A DNA stretch of 64,000 nucleotides from Ricordea florida (lineage: Eukaryota > Cnidaria > Anthozoa > Corallimorpharia > Ricordeidae). The stretch is taken from contig OX453273.1 in NCBI GenBank assembly GCA_949710005.1, positions 39,714,282-39,778,281 on the forward strand. The letters are read 5' to 3'. The first letter of the stretch is position 1. Every line of letters begins with the position of its first letter. Below are positions 11,106 through 24,800 of this stretch, one piece after another. The notes under the pieces were generated by a model. It saw only the letters and a list, made by a program, of their open reading frames with translations, had not been told where the DNA came from and searched no databases. The translations under genes and the position numbers were made by a program.

Positions 11106-12669
11106 ATAGTCACAAGAATAGGTTTCATAGCAATGAAACATGGGTTCCAACTCCTCCGTCGCACTCATAAACAGCTACACTGGTGAAAGTACCACCAAAT
11201 GGAACTCTTAATGACTTAATGTCCCGTTTGCTACATTTGTTTCGCAATTCACAGTGCATCCTCACACCAAACAAAACAGTTGTGCATTCGATAACAATCA
11301 GTACAATATTGCAAAAAAGTCGTTGTCGTTGAGTCTCTGTTCGCTGGGAAACTAGCCAACGCTTTGAGGACTAATCCATTTTCTGCCTTCTCACTTACTT
11401 TATTGTAAGGCAGCAAATCCAGAGCTACAAATTAACTCACAGTGCTTGGTGGCCAATCGGGCCAGTTTCCTTGAATTCTTAGTGGCCCATCCCAAAATGA
11501 AGTGGCCCTCGATTTTTTTTTCAGAGTCACTTGGCAATCACAAAATCAAAGTGGCTTCTAGTGTTGTGAATGTGGATCACTCGTAAAAGCACTGTTAAAA
11601 CAGCTCGGAATTTCCACTTCAGAACTAAAAATTCACTAAAATGAATGATCTTAGAGTATAGGCAAAGAAACGAAGAGAAAGGTAGTCCAATTAAACTACA
11701 TATTGAGTTTTATTTTTAACTTTGTATTTCGCATAATTTACATTGCAAATTCTGTAGCATAGTCGCACATCGGGCGATCAAACCTTTACTTTTGGTAGGC
11801 CTGGTCAGTTTTAAATCGCCACTGGCGACCGTGCGACCGCCAATTTTTAGCCCTGGCAAATGTTATCGACTCCTTTTGCTTCAGTTACAAAAATCGAATA
11901 AACACGTTCTAGAGGAAGGCTCGCACTCCACGAAAGCATCTGTTCTGAAAAAGGTATTTTTCAGCAATGTCATAGGCAATCTAGGAAAAGCAAATCCGAG
12001 ATCTCCCAGTACCAGATGACAAGTTCAGACGCTATTTACCCGGCACTGAACTACTGGCGACTCAAGGGTGCACGTCCCATAAACTAGGTCAAACAAAGGA
12101 CAAAAATACGCACAGAGAGAACGATAATTACTACAACTACAATAATAGATCAATAATGAAAGTAAATCTTAATATTAATTTTTATTACAGGTAAAGTGGC
12201 GAGGAAGCCCAATAGAAGCTACAGTATAAGTAGGTCATTTTCATTATTTCTGCAGCCGTTCTCTTTCTGGATTTGTTTGTGCCTTTTGCTATCCATTTTT
12301 GGCTAATGCCTTTTATTACCCCCCAACTAGTGGACTAATGCAAATGCCGTAATCTGATTGGCTACGCTACTAGGGGACTATTAGTAATAGTCCTCGAGTA
12401 GCGAAATTCGTGACGCTTTCTTTCGTTTTATTCCCAAATAAATATTTCTTCTACTGGCATTTGCTAACTTTATTATTGCCTTTTCTGTCCGACCAGTTGG
12501 GTGATACCGAAACAATGAGACCCTTTGCCCTCAGGGGCTGCGAGTCTAATTGTTAAGTATTCTTATACTCCTGCTTACCAAATAGATTCCATATTGCAGT
12601 GTGCACGGAACAAGTCCTTCACGATAGTCATTTAAGAGACTGAAGAAAGAACTGTAAAGTACAAGAATC

Positions 12670-12821
12670 TTAGAGTTTTAGGACGTATCTTAAAAGTCTT
12701 TTTCCTCGTACTTCCTTCAGGCGACCACAATGTCTCAACATAGTAAATATTGCCCTCGTTGAAGTGTCCATCTTGAGACTTGAGTAGATTTTCACATCGT
12801 CCTCAATGAAGAAATATTCTC
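12670..12821 (-). CDS. SKA1: SKA1 terminal exon
   Basis: The acceptor CTCCGTAG precedes 152 bases ending in TAA. It encodes EYFFIEDDVK and MLRHCGRLKEVRGKRLL, equivalent to the last beta strands and helix of human SKA1. It lies on the far side of the Polinton from all other exons. Confidence 0.85.
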
Positions 12822-15800
12822 CTACGGAGAGAGTAACACAATAGGAAATGTCAGACCTCTTGCATAGTACATACTCTTCACTTGGTCAACATCAGATTTG
12901 TTAGGAAAAATTAGGGAGCTTCAAGGGGTCATAAGAAAATCAAGCATTATTTTCTTTGTATTTTTTCAAACACTGCTTACAATACCACTACAACAGCGTA
13001 CATAGTAGTAGTGAAACACCGGTTCTAGCGCGGCGCACTTTTTTTTTTTAATCAAAAAATTATCATAAAATTAAACAGAGATTTTATCAGATCGATGCCA
13101 AGCCTATGTCAAGCCTATGTCAAGCCTATGCCAAGCCCATGCCAAGCCATCACCAAGCCATCGCCAAGCCTATGTCAAGCCTATGCCAAGCCCATGCCAA
13201 GCCTATGCCAAGCCCATGCCAAGCCCATGCCAAGCCTATGTCAAGCCTATGTCAAGCCTATGCCAAGCCCATGCCAAGCCATCACCAAGCCATCACCAAG
13301 CCTATGTCAAGCCTATGCCAAGCCCATGCCAAGCCATCACCAAGCCATCACCAAGCCTATGTCAAGCCTATGCCAAGCCCATGCCAAGCCATCACCAAGC
13401 CTATGTCAAGCCTATGCCAAGCCCATGCCAAGCCCATGCCAAGCCATCACCAAGCCTATGTCAAGCCTATGCCAAGCCATCACCAAGCCTATGTCAAGCC
13501 ATCACCAAGCCTATGTCAAGCCATCACCAAGCCTATGTCAAGCCTATGCCAGAATTAAATTAATACAATAAAATAAAAAAAAAAAATGAAAATAAATGTG
13601 GTTTAAAAAGATGATTAATGAAATATTAAATGGAGAATTTAGAAATATTACATGTGCCGCAATTGAGAAATATTGCTAGAGAACTTAATGTTCCTAATTA
13701 TTTCAGGCTGCGTAAACCTGAACTTATTGATGCTATTAATAATATTAATCCTCCAAGAAATAATACACAAAACCGATTTCAAAGATTAAATGTACAACAA
13801 CTGAAAGATCTTGCTAGTGATCGGGGCATTCCCCGCTATTATAGACTGCGTAAACAAGAACTTATTACTGCTCTTAATACTATTGAAAATACAACAAACC
13901 AACAGCAAAGGCTCAATACAGCCCCCAGAAATGATATACAAAACCCGCCACAAACATTTAATACAGAAACACCACCACCAGGTTCGCCGGATAGATCTTG
14001 GGTAAAAGAACCCTCAGGCTCGCCACCACCCAATCTTACTAAACCTAAACCACCACGCCCGCCTCTGCCTATAAAAAATATTACAAAAAGAAAACTTGCG
14101 CCTACTTTTATAAAACCGCAAAAACAATCAAACAAAACTTTTAATTGGGGAAATTATTCATTTAAGGTTATGGATAAAGACGAGTTTGCCAAAAAGCTTA
14201 CAGATTTAACCAATGAAAATATAATAAAATTTACTAATGATAACCCAACAAAACCACAAAGGCGGGTAAATATATCTGATAGTGCGAGAGATGAATTGAA
14301 TGAAGACAAGGAAAAATTCAATATAAAAGAACAAAAAACAGCATTAAAAGGGTATTTGAAAACATATAGAATAGATGGAAATAAAGGATATGATGAAAAA
14401 AAATTTATCAATAAAATAAAACCAAAATTTTTAGATCTAATTAATAAACAAAAGAAGCCACTAAAGTTAAAATTTACACTTTGTAGTAGATTTTTTAATA
14501 CAACAAAAGGTGAAATAGTAGAACCAATATTTCATAGCAAAAAACCGGAGGTTGTAACAGAGGCTACAGATTTATCCAACTTATTTGACGTGATGCGCAA
14601 CCATTTGCTTGAACTTTCTGGAATTTTTTCACAAAACGGCAGCGGTTGGATATTTGATAGTGTGATATACTTTGATATTAACATAGACCCTTTTGAGCCT
14701 CTTTCTGGAAGTTCTTATATTGAGTTGCCACCAAAATTAGTAAATAAAAAGGCTATTATAAATGTTAAGAATGAAAATGATCAAGAGTGTTTCAAGTGGG
14801 CAGTTACTTCCGCCGTGTTTCCTAAAGAGAAAGATCCACAAAGACTAAATAAACAAATGAGGGAGAACTCAGAGAAGTTTGACTGGACTGGAATTGTGTT
14901 CCCAACTTCACTAAAAAATATTGGCAAGTTTGAAAAGCAAAATCCTTATTATATTAACGTCCACGGATTTGATAAAGATAAAGGTGAAGTATACCCTTTG
15001 AGAATAAGTAAGAAACAAAGCGGTTATTTGATTGAACTACTTCTAATATCGAATGATGAAGGAAATCAACATTATTGTTGGATAAAGAATTTTAGTAGAC
15101 TTGTATCATCGCAAGTAAATAATAATCAACACAAACGAGAAATTTGCTCTAGATGTTATAACACATTTCCCACAAAAAAATCATTGGAAAAACATCTTGA
15201 ATATTGCGAAACAAATGAAGAAGTAAAGATTGTTATGCCTAAGGATAAAGATGGAAATCCTGAGTTTATTAATTTTAAAAACTTCAATAGAAAAATGAGA
15301 GTGTCCTTTGTTGTATATGCAGACTTTGAGTGTTACCCAGAGAAAATACACACCTGCTCGCCAGATGAAAGTGAAAGTTTTACTAATCAATACCAGAAAC
15401 ATAAAGCATCAGGATTCAGCTATCTAATAAAATCTTTTGATGATAAAATATTTCCACCTAAGCTTGCACAATACACCGCCGAATCCCCAGATGATGATAT
15501 ACCACAGATATTTGTAGATAATTTGGAGCGGGATATTAAAAAAATTTACAATAAGACAAAATATAAAAAGAAGGTGGGTGATATGTTAGAAATGGATAAA
15601 AAAGAATATGAAAATGCTACTCACTGCCACATCTGCGAGAAAGAATTGGGGGAAGATAAGGTATTAGATCACTGTCATCTTACAGGAAAGTATAGAGGAG
15701 CAGCTCATAATGAATGCAACTTAAATTACAAGATTCCAAAGTTCTTTCCCGTAATATTTCACAACCTATCTGGATATGACGCGCATCTTTTTATCAAGAA

Positions 15801-18800
15801 TCTTGGTACAACAAAAGGTAATATAAACTGCATACCTAATAATGAGGAAAAGTATATTTCTTTCACAAAAAAGATTGTGGTTGATACATTTACAAATAAA
15901 GAAGGCAATCGGGTTGAGGTGAAACGTGATATTAGATTCATAGATTCATTTAAATTTATGGCAAGCAGTCTTTGTAATTTAACTGATAATCTTACAAAAT
16001 GTGGAAAGTGCGAGGCGTGTAAACCAGGGGATTGTATAAAGAGATACATAGAAGATGAAAAGATTGTTCAGTATAAAGTTATTGGTAATTGCGAAAAATG
16101 TAAGAATTGTTTATTAGCAAAAAGTAAGTGTCTTTCACCAATAGACAAAAACCTACGTGTAACTAAAAAGTATTTTGAAGGTGATAAATTAAAGTTATTG
16201 TTGAGAAAAGGAGTTTTTCCATATGATTGGTTTGATAGCTTCGATAAACTCAACGCAAATAAACTTCCACCTAAAGAAGCATTCTACTCAAAACTAAACG
16301 ATGAAGATATAACAGAAGATAACTACCAGCACGCTAAAAAGGTGTGGGAAACCTTCAATATGAAAACAATGAGGGAATATCACAACCTATATCTTGAGTC
16401 GGATGTACTACTTTTAGCGGATGTATTCGAGAATTTTAGAGATGTTTGTCAAAAGAATTATGGTTTAGATCCTGCTTGGTATTATACAGCGCCAGGACTG
16501 GCTTGGGATGCCACATTAAAGATAACAAAGGTGAATTTGGAGTTGCTGGCTGACATTGACATGCTACTTATGATTGAAAAAGGTGTGCGAGGTGGGGTAT
16601 CCATGATATCTACTAGATATGGGAAAGCTAACAACCCCTATATGAACGAATATGATCCAAAACTACCTACAAAGTATATTTCATATCTCGACGCAAACAA
16701 TCTATATGGTGGGGGAATGAGTGAAAAACTACCTACACATGGTTTTAGATGGATACCTAAAGAAGATCTTAAAAACTGGAAAAATATACCATGCATAATC
16801 GAGGTTGATTTGGAATACCCAACTAACCTTCATGATTTACATAATGATTACCCTCTCGCTCCAGAGAGACTTATCATTAATAAGGTTGAGAAATTGATTC
16901 CAAATCTAAACAATAAGGTAAAGTATGTTGTTCATCATGAAACCCTTAAAGTTTACGAAAGTCTTGGATTAAAAGTTACAAAAATTCATAGAGGTATTAC
17001 ATTCAAAGAGTCGGCTTGGTTAAAACCATACATTGACTTGAATACAAACCTAAGAGCTAAAGGAAATAACGATTTTGAGAAAGATTTCTTCAAACTTATG
17101 AATAACTCCGTATTTGGTAAAACAATGGAAAACATTAGAAAAAGGGTGGATGTGCGATTAGTTACGAATGAAAAAGATTCGAAAAAATTAATATCAAAAC
17201 CTAACTATCAGCATCGCACTATCTTTTGCGAAAATCTTGTAGCCATTCACATGAAGAAAACAAAGCTAGTATTCAATAAACCTGTTTACTTGGGCATGAG
17301 CATTTTAGATCTAAGTAAAACAATAATGTACAAATTTCACTATAATTATATTAAACCTAAATATGGAGAAAAAGCAAAATTGTTGTTTACAGATACGGAC
17401 AGCCTTGCATATGAAATAGAAACAGAAGATTTCTATAAAGATATTAGCCCTGATGTGAGAAAAATGTTTGATACTAGCAATTTTCCTAAAGACCACCCGT
17501 CTGGTATTGAGACTGGCGCGAATAAGAAAGTCATCAATATGTTTAAAGATGAGGCTGGTGGTAGGCAGATAGCTGAATTTGTAGGACTACGAGCAAAGCT
17601 TTACTCCTACAAGATGGATGAAGGTGAAGAAGAAAAGAAATGTAAGGGAGTAAATAAGGCGGTCGTAAAAAAGACCATAAGATTTAATGATTATAAGGAT
17701 TGCCTTTTCAATAAAAAACCACAGATGAGACGGATGAATGTATTAAGAAGTCATAATCACGACGTTTTTTCAGAAACAATTAATAAAGTTGCACTGTCTT
17801 GTGATGATGATAAGAGAGAAATTTGTAAAGATAATATACATACTTTTGCATACGGGCATTATCTTTGTAAAACAGAATTAGGTGGTAACTCAGTATCATA
17901 GGGTATAACCTGTAATTCTTCCCTAACAAATCCCCGTCTAGGCCCATCCAATAAATAATATAAAACTGGCTGATTGGGTGAAACGACACTGCGCGTAATA
18001 TCATAAACTTTGATACTCCAAATAGGATCTGTAGCTCGTCTTTTTTCACCACCCTCAAGCTCTCCAGGAGATAATAAATATCTAACTTTAACACTAGGAG
18101 GTAACCTAGCCTCATCAAGACCCACAACTCGATGATAATTTTTAGGAGTAATATCAACCTCTTTCATTTTTATAGCTTTATCAGGTTCTTTACCTGTTAT
18201 TCTCGTTGGTGTATTGTTCAAAGTTTTCAAAATATCAGGTAATCGTTTTACCCATACTCTAGATCGATCATCACTTACCATTTCTTGTGCATATTGATGA
18301 CTAAATAATTTTTCACTTAATGTCCTATTTGCTCTTTCTACAAATGCTTGTGCTCTATGATTTCCAGCTTCACTTCTTTGTATTTTCACATTATGGTAAT
18401 TCATAAGTTTTGAAACCTCGCCCATAAATTCTTTTCCAGGATCAACCATTAATGTTTTGGGATATTTTAACTTTCTAGAATAAATTTTTTCAAAAGCTTT
18501 GGATATCTCGTGACTTTCTTTTGTGGTTAATGCTTCAGCATCTTTGTATCTACTTGCCACATCAACCACAACTAATGCATATTTAAATGTTTTTCTTCCA
18601 ACTCTATCATGCGGTAAAAATAATAAATCTGCTTGATGAATCTGATTAGGTTTTTCTACAGTCCAGTGTGGTCTTGGTATATACTTGGGAGCTGGAAGAT
18701 AAATTTGCCATATTGCTTGTTTCTCTAACCATTGTTTTGCTTCATCTTCACTTACTTTCGCCTTCTCAGCTAATTTAGGAATTGCAGAATATCCTTTCCA

Positions 18801-21800
18801 ATATCCTTCAGTTGAATAATATATTTTTGATATCTTTTCGTTACTCATTTAAGGATTAACCAAAGTATCTTATAAATTATAATGGAGGAAGAAAAAATAA
18901 ATTTTAGCGAATACCAAATTAATATGATGAAAAAAATTATAATTTCAAAAATTCACAATATGGGAGATGGCGATGAACTTTTTAATCTTATGCTTGTAAT
19001 TGAAGGAGTAAGAGAAAGTTTAGTAAAATATATTGAAGAATTAGATAATAAAAAAAATACCAATTCAGATGCCTATGAGGTTTAAAGATTAACCAAAGTA
19101 TCTTATAAATTACAATGACGTCTGAAAAAATTAATCCAAACAGAATTCCTAGAGAGCCATTTGGTTTGAAAGCAGAATCAGCAATGAACCGAATTACTCT
19201 CAATCCATCCTCAGCCAGCCCTGGAGAAACATTATATATAAATATTCCAAAACTTTCTGAGAATTTAGTGATTGTACCAGGAAGTGTATCTCTGCTATTT
19301 GATTTAGATGTAGATGGACATGCTAATAACACACTCGTGAATAATGTAGGTAGTAATCTTGTATCTAGACTTAGAGTTCTTTTTGGTGGTGAAACATTAC
19401 AGGATACTCAAAGATATGATCTTTTTCAAACCTATCACGATTTATTCTTAACAGATGAAGAACGTGAAGATAGATTAAAACAAGGTATTTCTTCTGAAAA
19501 CATGAGAAAGCTCAGGACAAATGCGGGTGATAAGAAAACACAAGATGTTAAGGCAGCGACTCTTGCATCAGTACATAACACCAAGTATCGTATACCACTA
19601 AACCATCCTATTCTAAACGATCATGGAGTTTTTTACCCAAAAGCTCTAGATCATCATCTAATATTTGAGATTACACTTGCTCCAATTAATGATATTGTTG
19701 TTTATTCTGACACTACTAAGACTCCATCTTATTCAATCAAAAACCTTGAGTTAGAATATTCTTCCATTTCAAGTGAATACTTGGCTCGTGAGGCACAAGC
19801 AGCTTATCAAGTCGGCAAAGGCTTCTTTTATGAAAATGTAACTCTCCATAAAACTTTTACCTTTTCCATAGGCGGTGATGGTGTTATCAATCAGCATATT
19901 AATCTACCTAGAAGATCAATGACAGGGATATTATGTTTGTTTACATTACCATTCACAGCAGGAGCACGTAACTCTGAGAATTTTTACAATCCAGGTATAA
20001 CCTCGATTAATATAGATGTTGATGGTGTTCCAAATCGATTATACTCTAAGGGGATGATACCATCAGATCTATGGGAGTCGGTAAAGAAACGTTTCGGAAG
20101 AGATGGCGTAAAGGAAAAGGATTTTTATGCTGATAAGTTTGCTCTTTGGGTTGATATGAGAACTCACCCAGATAATGGTATTCATGGAGGTGGTCTAGCA
20201 TTAAACAATACACAAGATGGTGTAAAACTAGAAATTAAAAGAAAACAAAGTGGATCTGGCACTATAACCTGCCATATGTTTGTTGTAGCTGATGCAATGA
20301 TGGAGATTATGAATTCAGGTTTACGCTCCATTAAGTACTAAATTTAAAAAAATATTATGTTATGATACAAAAAATCATGGAAGAACTACGAGAAAAAATA
20401 CCATTCCATTGTATCATAACCGGCCCAACAAATTGTGGAAAAACAAAGTACCTCATCAATCAACTAAGAGGACCATTCCGAAAAATTTTTGATTACATTG
20501 TTTTAATATGTCCAACTTATTCTAAGAATAAAACTTATCATAATTTTGCTCGAGGAGATAAACGTTTCTTTGTATTATCACCAGATGCTAGTAACATTGA
20601 TGAGATTAATGAGTTATTAACTGATTGTCAAACTTTATTCTCTGGTACAAATACACTGTTAATTTTAGATGATTGCGCTGTATCTAATGATCTGAAGAAA
20701 AGATCAAACAAGTTTATAGATTTAGCATTCTCTGGAAGACATCACGGATTATCAGTTTGGGTTCTCACTCAGCAATTAACATCGATAGCAAAACCATTCC
20801 GTGAAAATGTAGCTTGTGTTGTTACTTTTCATAATCCATCACAGAAGGGTATGAAGATGTTTTTCGAAGATTATGGAGGCGATTTGGATTATGAATTAGG
20901 TAAAAAGTTTATGCATCTCCTGAAAACTGAAAAATATTCTAGACTTTGTTTATCTTTACGACACCCATTTAACTGCTATTTGGAGATACCTTCGGGGTAG
21001 GCTCCGCCGTATTTCCTAAAGTGATTTAAAAATAATCCATGTATTATCACAAAAGATGACAAGCGTAGAAGATTATATTGAAGAAGAAAAGACTGTAGGA
21101 AAGACCGAGGTAAAAGATAATGATGATAATGAAATTGAAATCAAACAAGAATCGCTGGCCATTCTCGCAGCTCTTGGAACGACAAAGGAATATTTGGGGG
21201 TTGAAATGAGTTTGGGTGATATAAAAAAATTATCAGAAAAAGATGTAGAAAAATATTTTAATCGATATCAAGCGGTAATGGGTAAAAAAATTAATGGCGG
21301 ATTGGTTGATTCATCCCTTCAATTAGTTTCCAAACTTATTTCATATTTAGTTCCGGTTGATGATATAGAAGCTCTTTGTGTGGATTTGAAGAATGATGAT
21401 TTGGTTAATCGCGAACTAACAAACATTGTAGGGCTCTTAGCATTGAAAGCAGGAAGACTGGCAGCACTTGCTAGCGGCTTATTCCAGGTTGCTAAACATG
21501 TTAAAATAGGAAAAATACAACAAGTTACAAGTACTAATACAGATGATTCTAACAAAACTGAGCAAGATGCTAGCGGTACTGATACTGTCTACTAAGCATA
21601 CTATTATTTTATTTACATATCATTCCTAAGTGGTCTAAAGATTTCTTAATGATATGTAAAATAATGTCTGAAGAAGTTGTTGAACAAATTACAAGAGATC
21701 CTCCAAAAGAAGAGGAAAAAACTACAGGAAAAAAGGCAAAAGAAGCATTAGCCAGGGAAATGAAACAGGAAGAAGAGCAAAATGAAAATACATATGGTGA

Positions 21801-24800
21801 ATCAAAATCATGGATGTCTGAGTTATCTTTTACTACTGTTTTATCTATTGTTGGAATAGGTTTTACAGCATTTGATCTTTTTATGAGATACAAGGAAAAA
21901 GCTGGAGATGAATATTACAAAAATAGAATACCTGATTTATCTCAAAAATTCACAATATGGGAGATAGCGGCGCTAGCGGGCTATTCCAGGTTGTTAAACA
22001 TGTTAAAATAGGTAAAATACAACAAGTTACAAGTACTAATACAGATGATTCTAACAAAACTGAGCAAGATGCTAGCGGTACTGATACTGTCTACTAAGCA
22101 TACTATTATTTTATTTACATATCATTCCTAAGTGGTCTAAAGATTTCTTAATGATATGTAAAATAATGTCTGAAGAAGTTGTTGAACAAATTACAAGAGA
22201 TCCTCCAAAAGAAGAGGAAAAAACTACAGGAAAAAAGGCAAAAGATCCTAAAAAGGTTGCGTCTGGTAAAAAATTGGCAGAATATAATAAAAAAGCAAAA
22301 GAAGCATTAGCCAGGGAAATGAAACGTGAAGAAAAAATGAAACAGGAAGAAGAGCAAAATGAAAATACATATAGTGAATCAAAATCATGGATGCCTGAGT
22401 TATCTTTTACTACTGTTTTATCTATTGTTGGAATAGGTTTTACAGCATTTGATTTTTTTATGAGATACAAAAATAGAATACCTGATTTATCTCAAATACC
22501 GCAACCTTTTCAAGCCCCACCAATAAAGGTTCATAATCCGCAAACAAATACTCAAGCGCCGCCTCTTGATCGCCCAAAAATTGGGATGATGTAATTATAA
22601 ATTATTTTTTACTACATAAAACCATTTAAAAGTTTATTACTGTTGCAGTAAAAAATCATGTCAAACGAAAATAAACTTGTGAAAACTGTTACTGATTCAG
22701 CAGTCCTTATCGGATTAGCAGCTGGAGTTGGATATGTGGCTAAAAAGGCTATGAAAGAATCATTTATGAACGATCCATCCTCAAGTATTACAAATTATGC
22801 AAAATGGGTTGCTGTATTATCGGGTAGTATGTATCTAAAAACATATTTAGAGGAACAAAAGATACTTCCAAATTAACGAATATAAAATGGCATCAATAGC
22901 ATTTATGATTGGAGGAGCTGTATTAAATGCAACTGCATTTGTTGGCGGTTCATATCTCGCAAAATATTTATCAGGAAATAAAACTGATACAGAAAAAATG
23001 AGACACGATAAAGCAATGGAAAAATATCAAAGAGATTATGCAGAATATCAGGAAAAAAGACAAAAACTAATGGATTGGAAAATTAAGAAAAAAGATGAAA
23101 AATATCAAGCATCAAAAAATATTTCAACTACAAATGAACAATTTGCATTATATGAACAAATGCAAGAACCTAAATTCTCTGATTATTATAGACCCAGCGA
23201 TAATCAAAAGATGGGTGAAATGGTATATGTAGGTGGTGGTATGTTAGCCTTAGGTTATATGGCTAGTAAATTTTTATAAATACTTCACTGCGTACGATTT
23301 AAAGATTTCTTACTGTTGAGTAAAAAATCTAAATATGGCAGAAGGAGGATATTTACCATTAGAGGATTTAGATCCAACTGAACTAAATGAACCAAAAGAT
23401 GATGATGATGATGATGATGATGATGACGGGGTGGAAATGAATACAATAACATCCACAACTTATGAAAATCCTGGTTATGATGAGGAGTGGGATGAGGAAA
23501 CTTCATTTGGTGGTATAAATGAAAATGAACCTCTTTTTGAAAGGATTAAAGAAAAAAAAGAAGCTAAAGATGATATAAAAATTGCATACCCAAGATCAAA
23601 TTTTGAAAATTTTAAAACATTTTTAAAAGATGTCGGGAGAGGAATAAAATTACCGGCAATTAAATTAATAGGTAGAAAAAATGCAGCTACATATGTTCTT
23701 AGAGGTAATGAATTTAGAAATTTTAAAACTAATGCAAAACTTCCTGATGGTTATCTAAAAAAATCTTTAGGGCCTCGGGTAGAAGATATTGTTGAAGATA
23801 TGAATAATGAAATAGAAAAAAGAAAAGAAACACTAAATAAAAAGATTGAGAGGGCAAACTTCCTTAGGGATATGCCGCTCAGAACATCAAACAATGATGC
23901 CGAGCTTGAAAATCTAAATACAGAAATTGCAGAGAATAGGAGAGAAAGAACGCCAGAGGAAAATACTGAGCTTGAAAATCTAAATACAGAAATTACTAAT
24001 GAACAGAATGATATATCAAACATGGAGAGTGAGAGAGATAGAATTCAGGAAAGAATGCCATTACGAGAGCGAATTAAAGCAATATTCAAAAAGTATGGTT
24101 TTACAGTCTTTTCTGTTATTAGTGCTGTAGGTTTGGTTATTGGGGTTATAGTTTCTAATCTTTCTAAAGGGCTATCAACATTAGGTAAAGGCGTTGGTAA
24201 TGGCTTGAAAACTCTTGGTAAAAAACTTGGAGAAATATTGCCTGGAATGGTTGGTGCAATAGTTAGCTTTCTATTCAAAACAGCAGGCGAGGTTATTGGA
24301 TTTTTAGGTAAGAATGCTTGGCTTTTGATAATGGCTGTGGTTTTGTATTTTGTGGAACAAATGAAAGGTGGAAAGAAGAGAAAGTAACAAATTTAAAGAT
24401 ATCATACCGTTCAGTAAAAATACAATATGGATGAATACAATAGAATTTACCCTGGATTGCCTAATAATCCAGATTCTATTAATTTCAGACTGCAAAAATC
24501 AAGTGAAGTATTACAAAATCTTGAAAGAGAAATTAAACATTACGAAGAAGTAAGAAAAAAATATAATAGAGCTAGAGGAATGTTTACAAAAATAAGTGTT
24601 TGTGGCGGTATGATTTCAGTTATTCTATCTGCAAGCGGTTTAGGAACTTCTCTTACTGGTTTTGGCGCTGTTGTTGGTGTGCCTTTGGGTGTTGTAGGTG
24701 GAGTTTTTGGTGGATTATCGGTTGGATTTGGTATTGCTGCTAAAAGACTTTCTGGTAAAGTTAGTAAACACGAACAAACCGCTGCAATTGCAAAATCAAA

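Larger units (their letters stand above)
6361..12669. other. repeat-rich intergenic region
   Basis: I see no coding exon between the ANO8 stop and the SKA1 stop. The interval contains the repeats listed separately, a poly-G run near 10592, a poly-C run near 10679, and AT-rich sequence of no recognisable function. Confidence 0.6.
21470..22496 (+). repeat. 502-bp tandem duplication
   Basis: The segment starting GCTAGCGGCTTATTCCAGG at 21470 recurs at 21972. Both copies carry the end of the 179-residue gene, a motif B promoter and the next gene. They differ by in-frame gains and losses and by a few substitutions. Copy 1 ends at a junction with a short foreign filler. Confidence 0.9.

Noticed and set aside
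13095..13551. CRISPR-like array
   Set aside because: Units are contiguous 11-bp tandem repeats without spacers, in a eukaryotic virus-like element.
13095..13571. Three overlapping ORFs of about 150 codons with Cys/Gln/Ala/Lys/Pro repeats (and their mirror at 28726-29213)
   Set aside because: All three frames encode the same repeat because the unit is 11 bp. The open frames follow from the unit sequence and do not indicate selection for coding.
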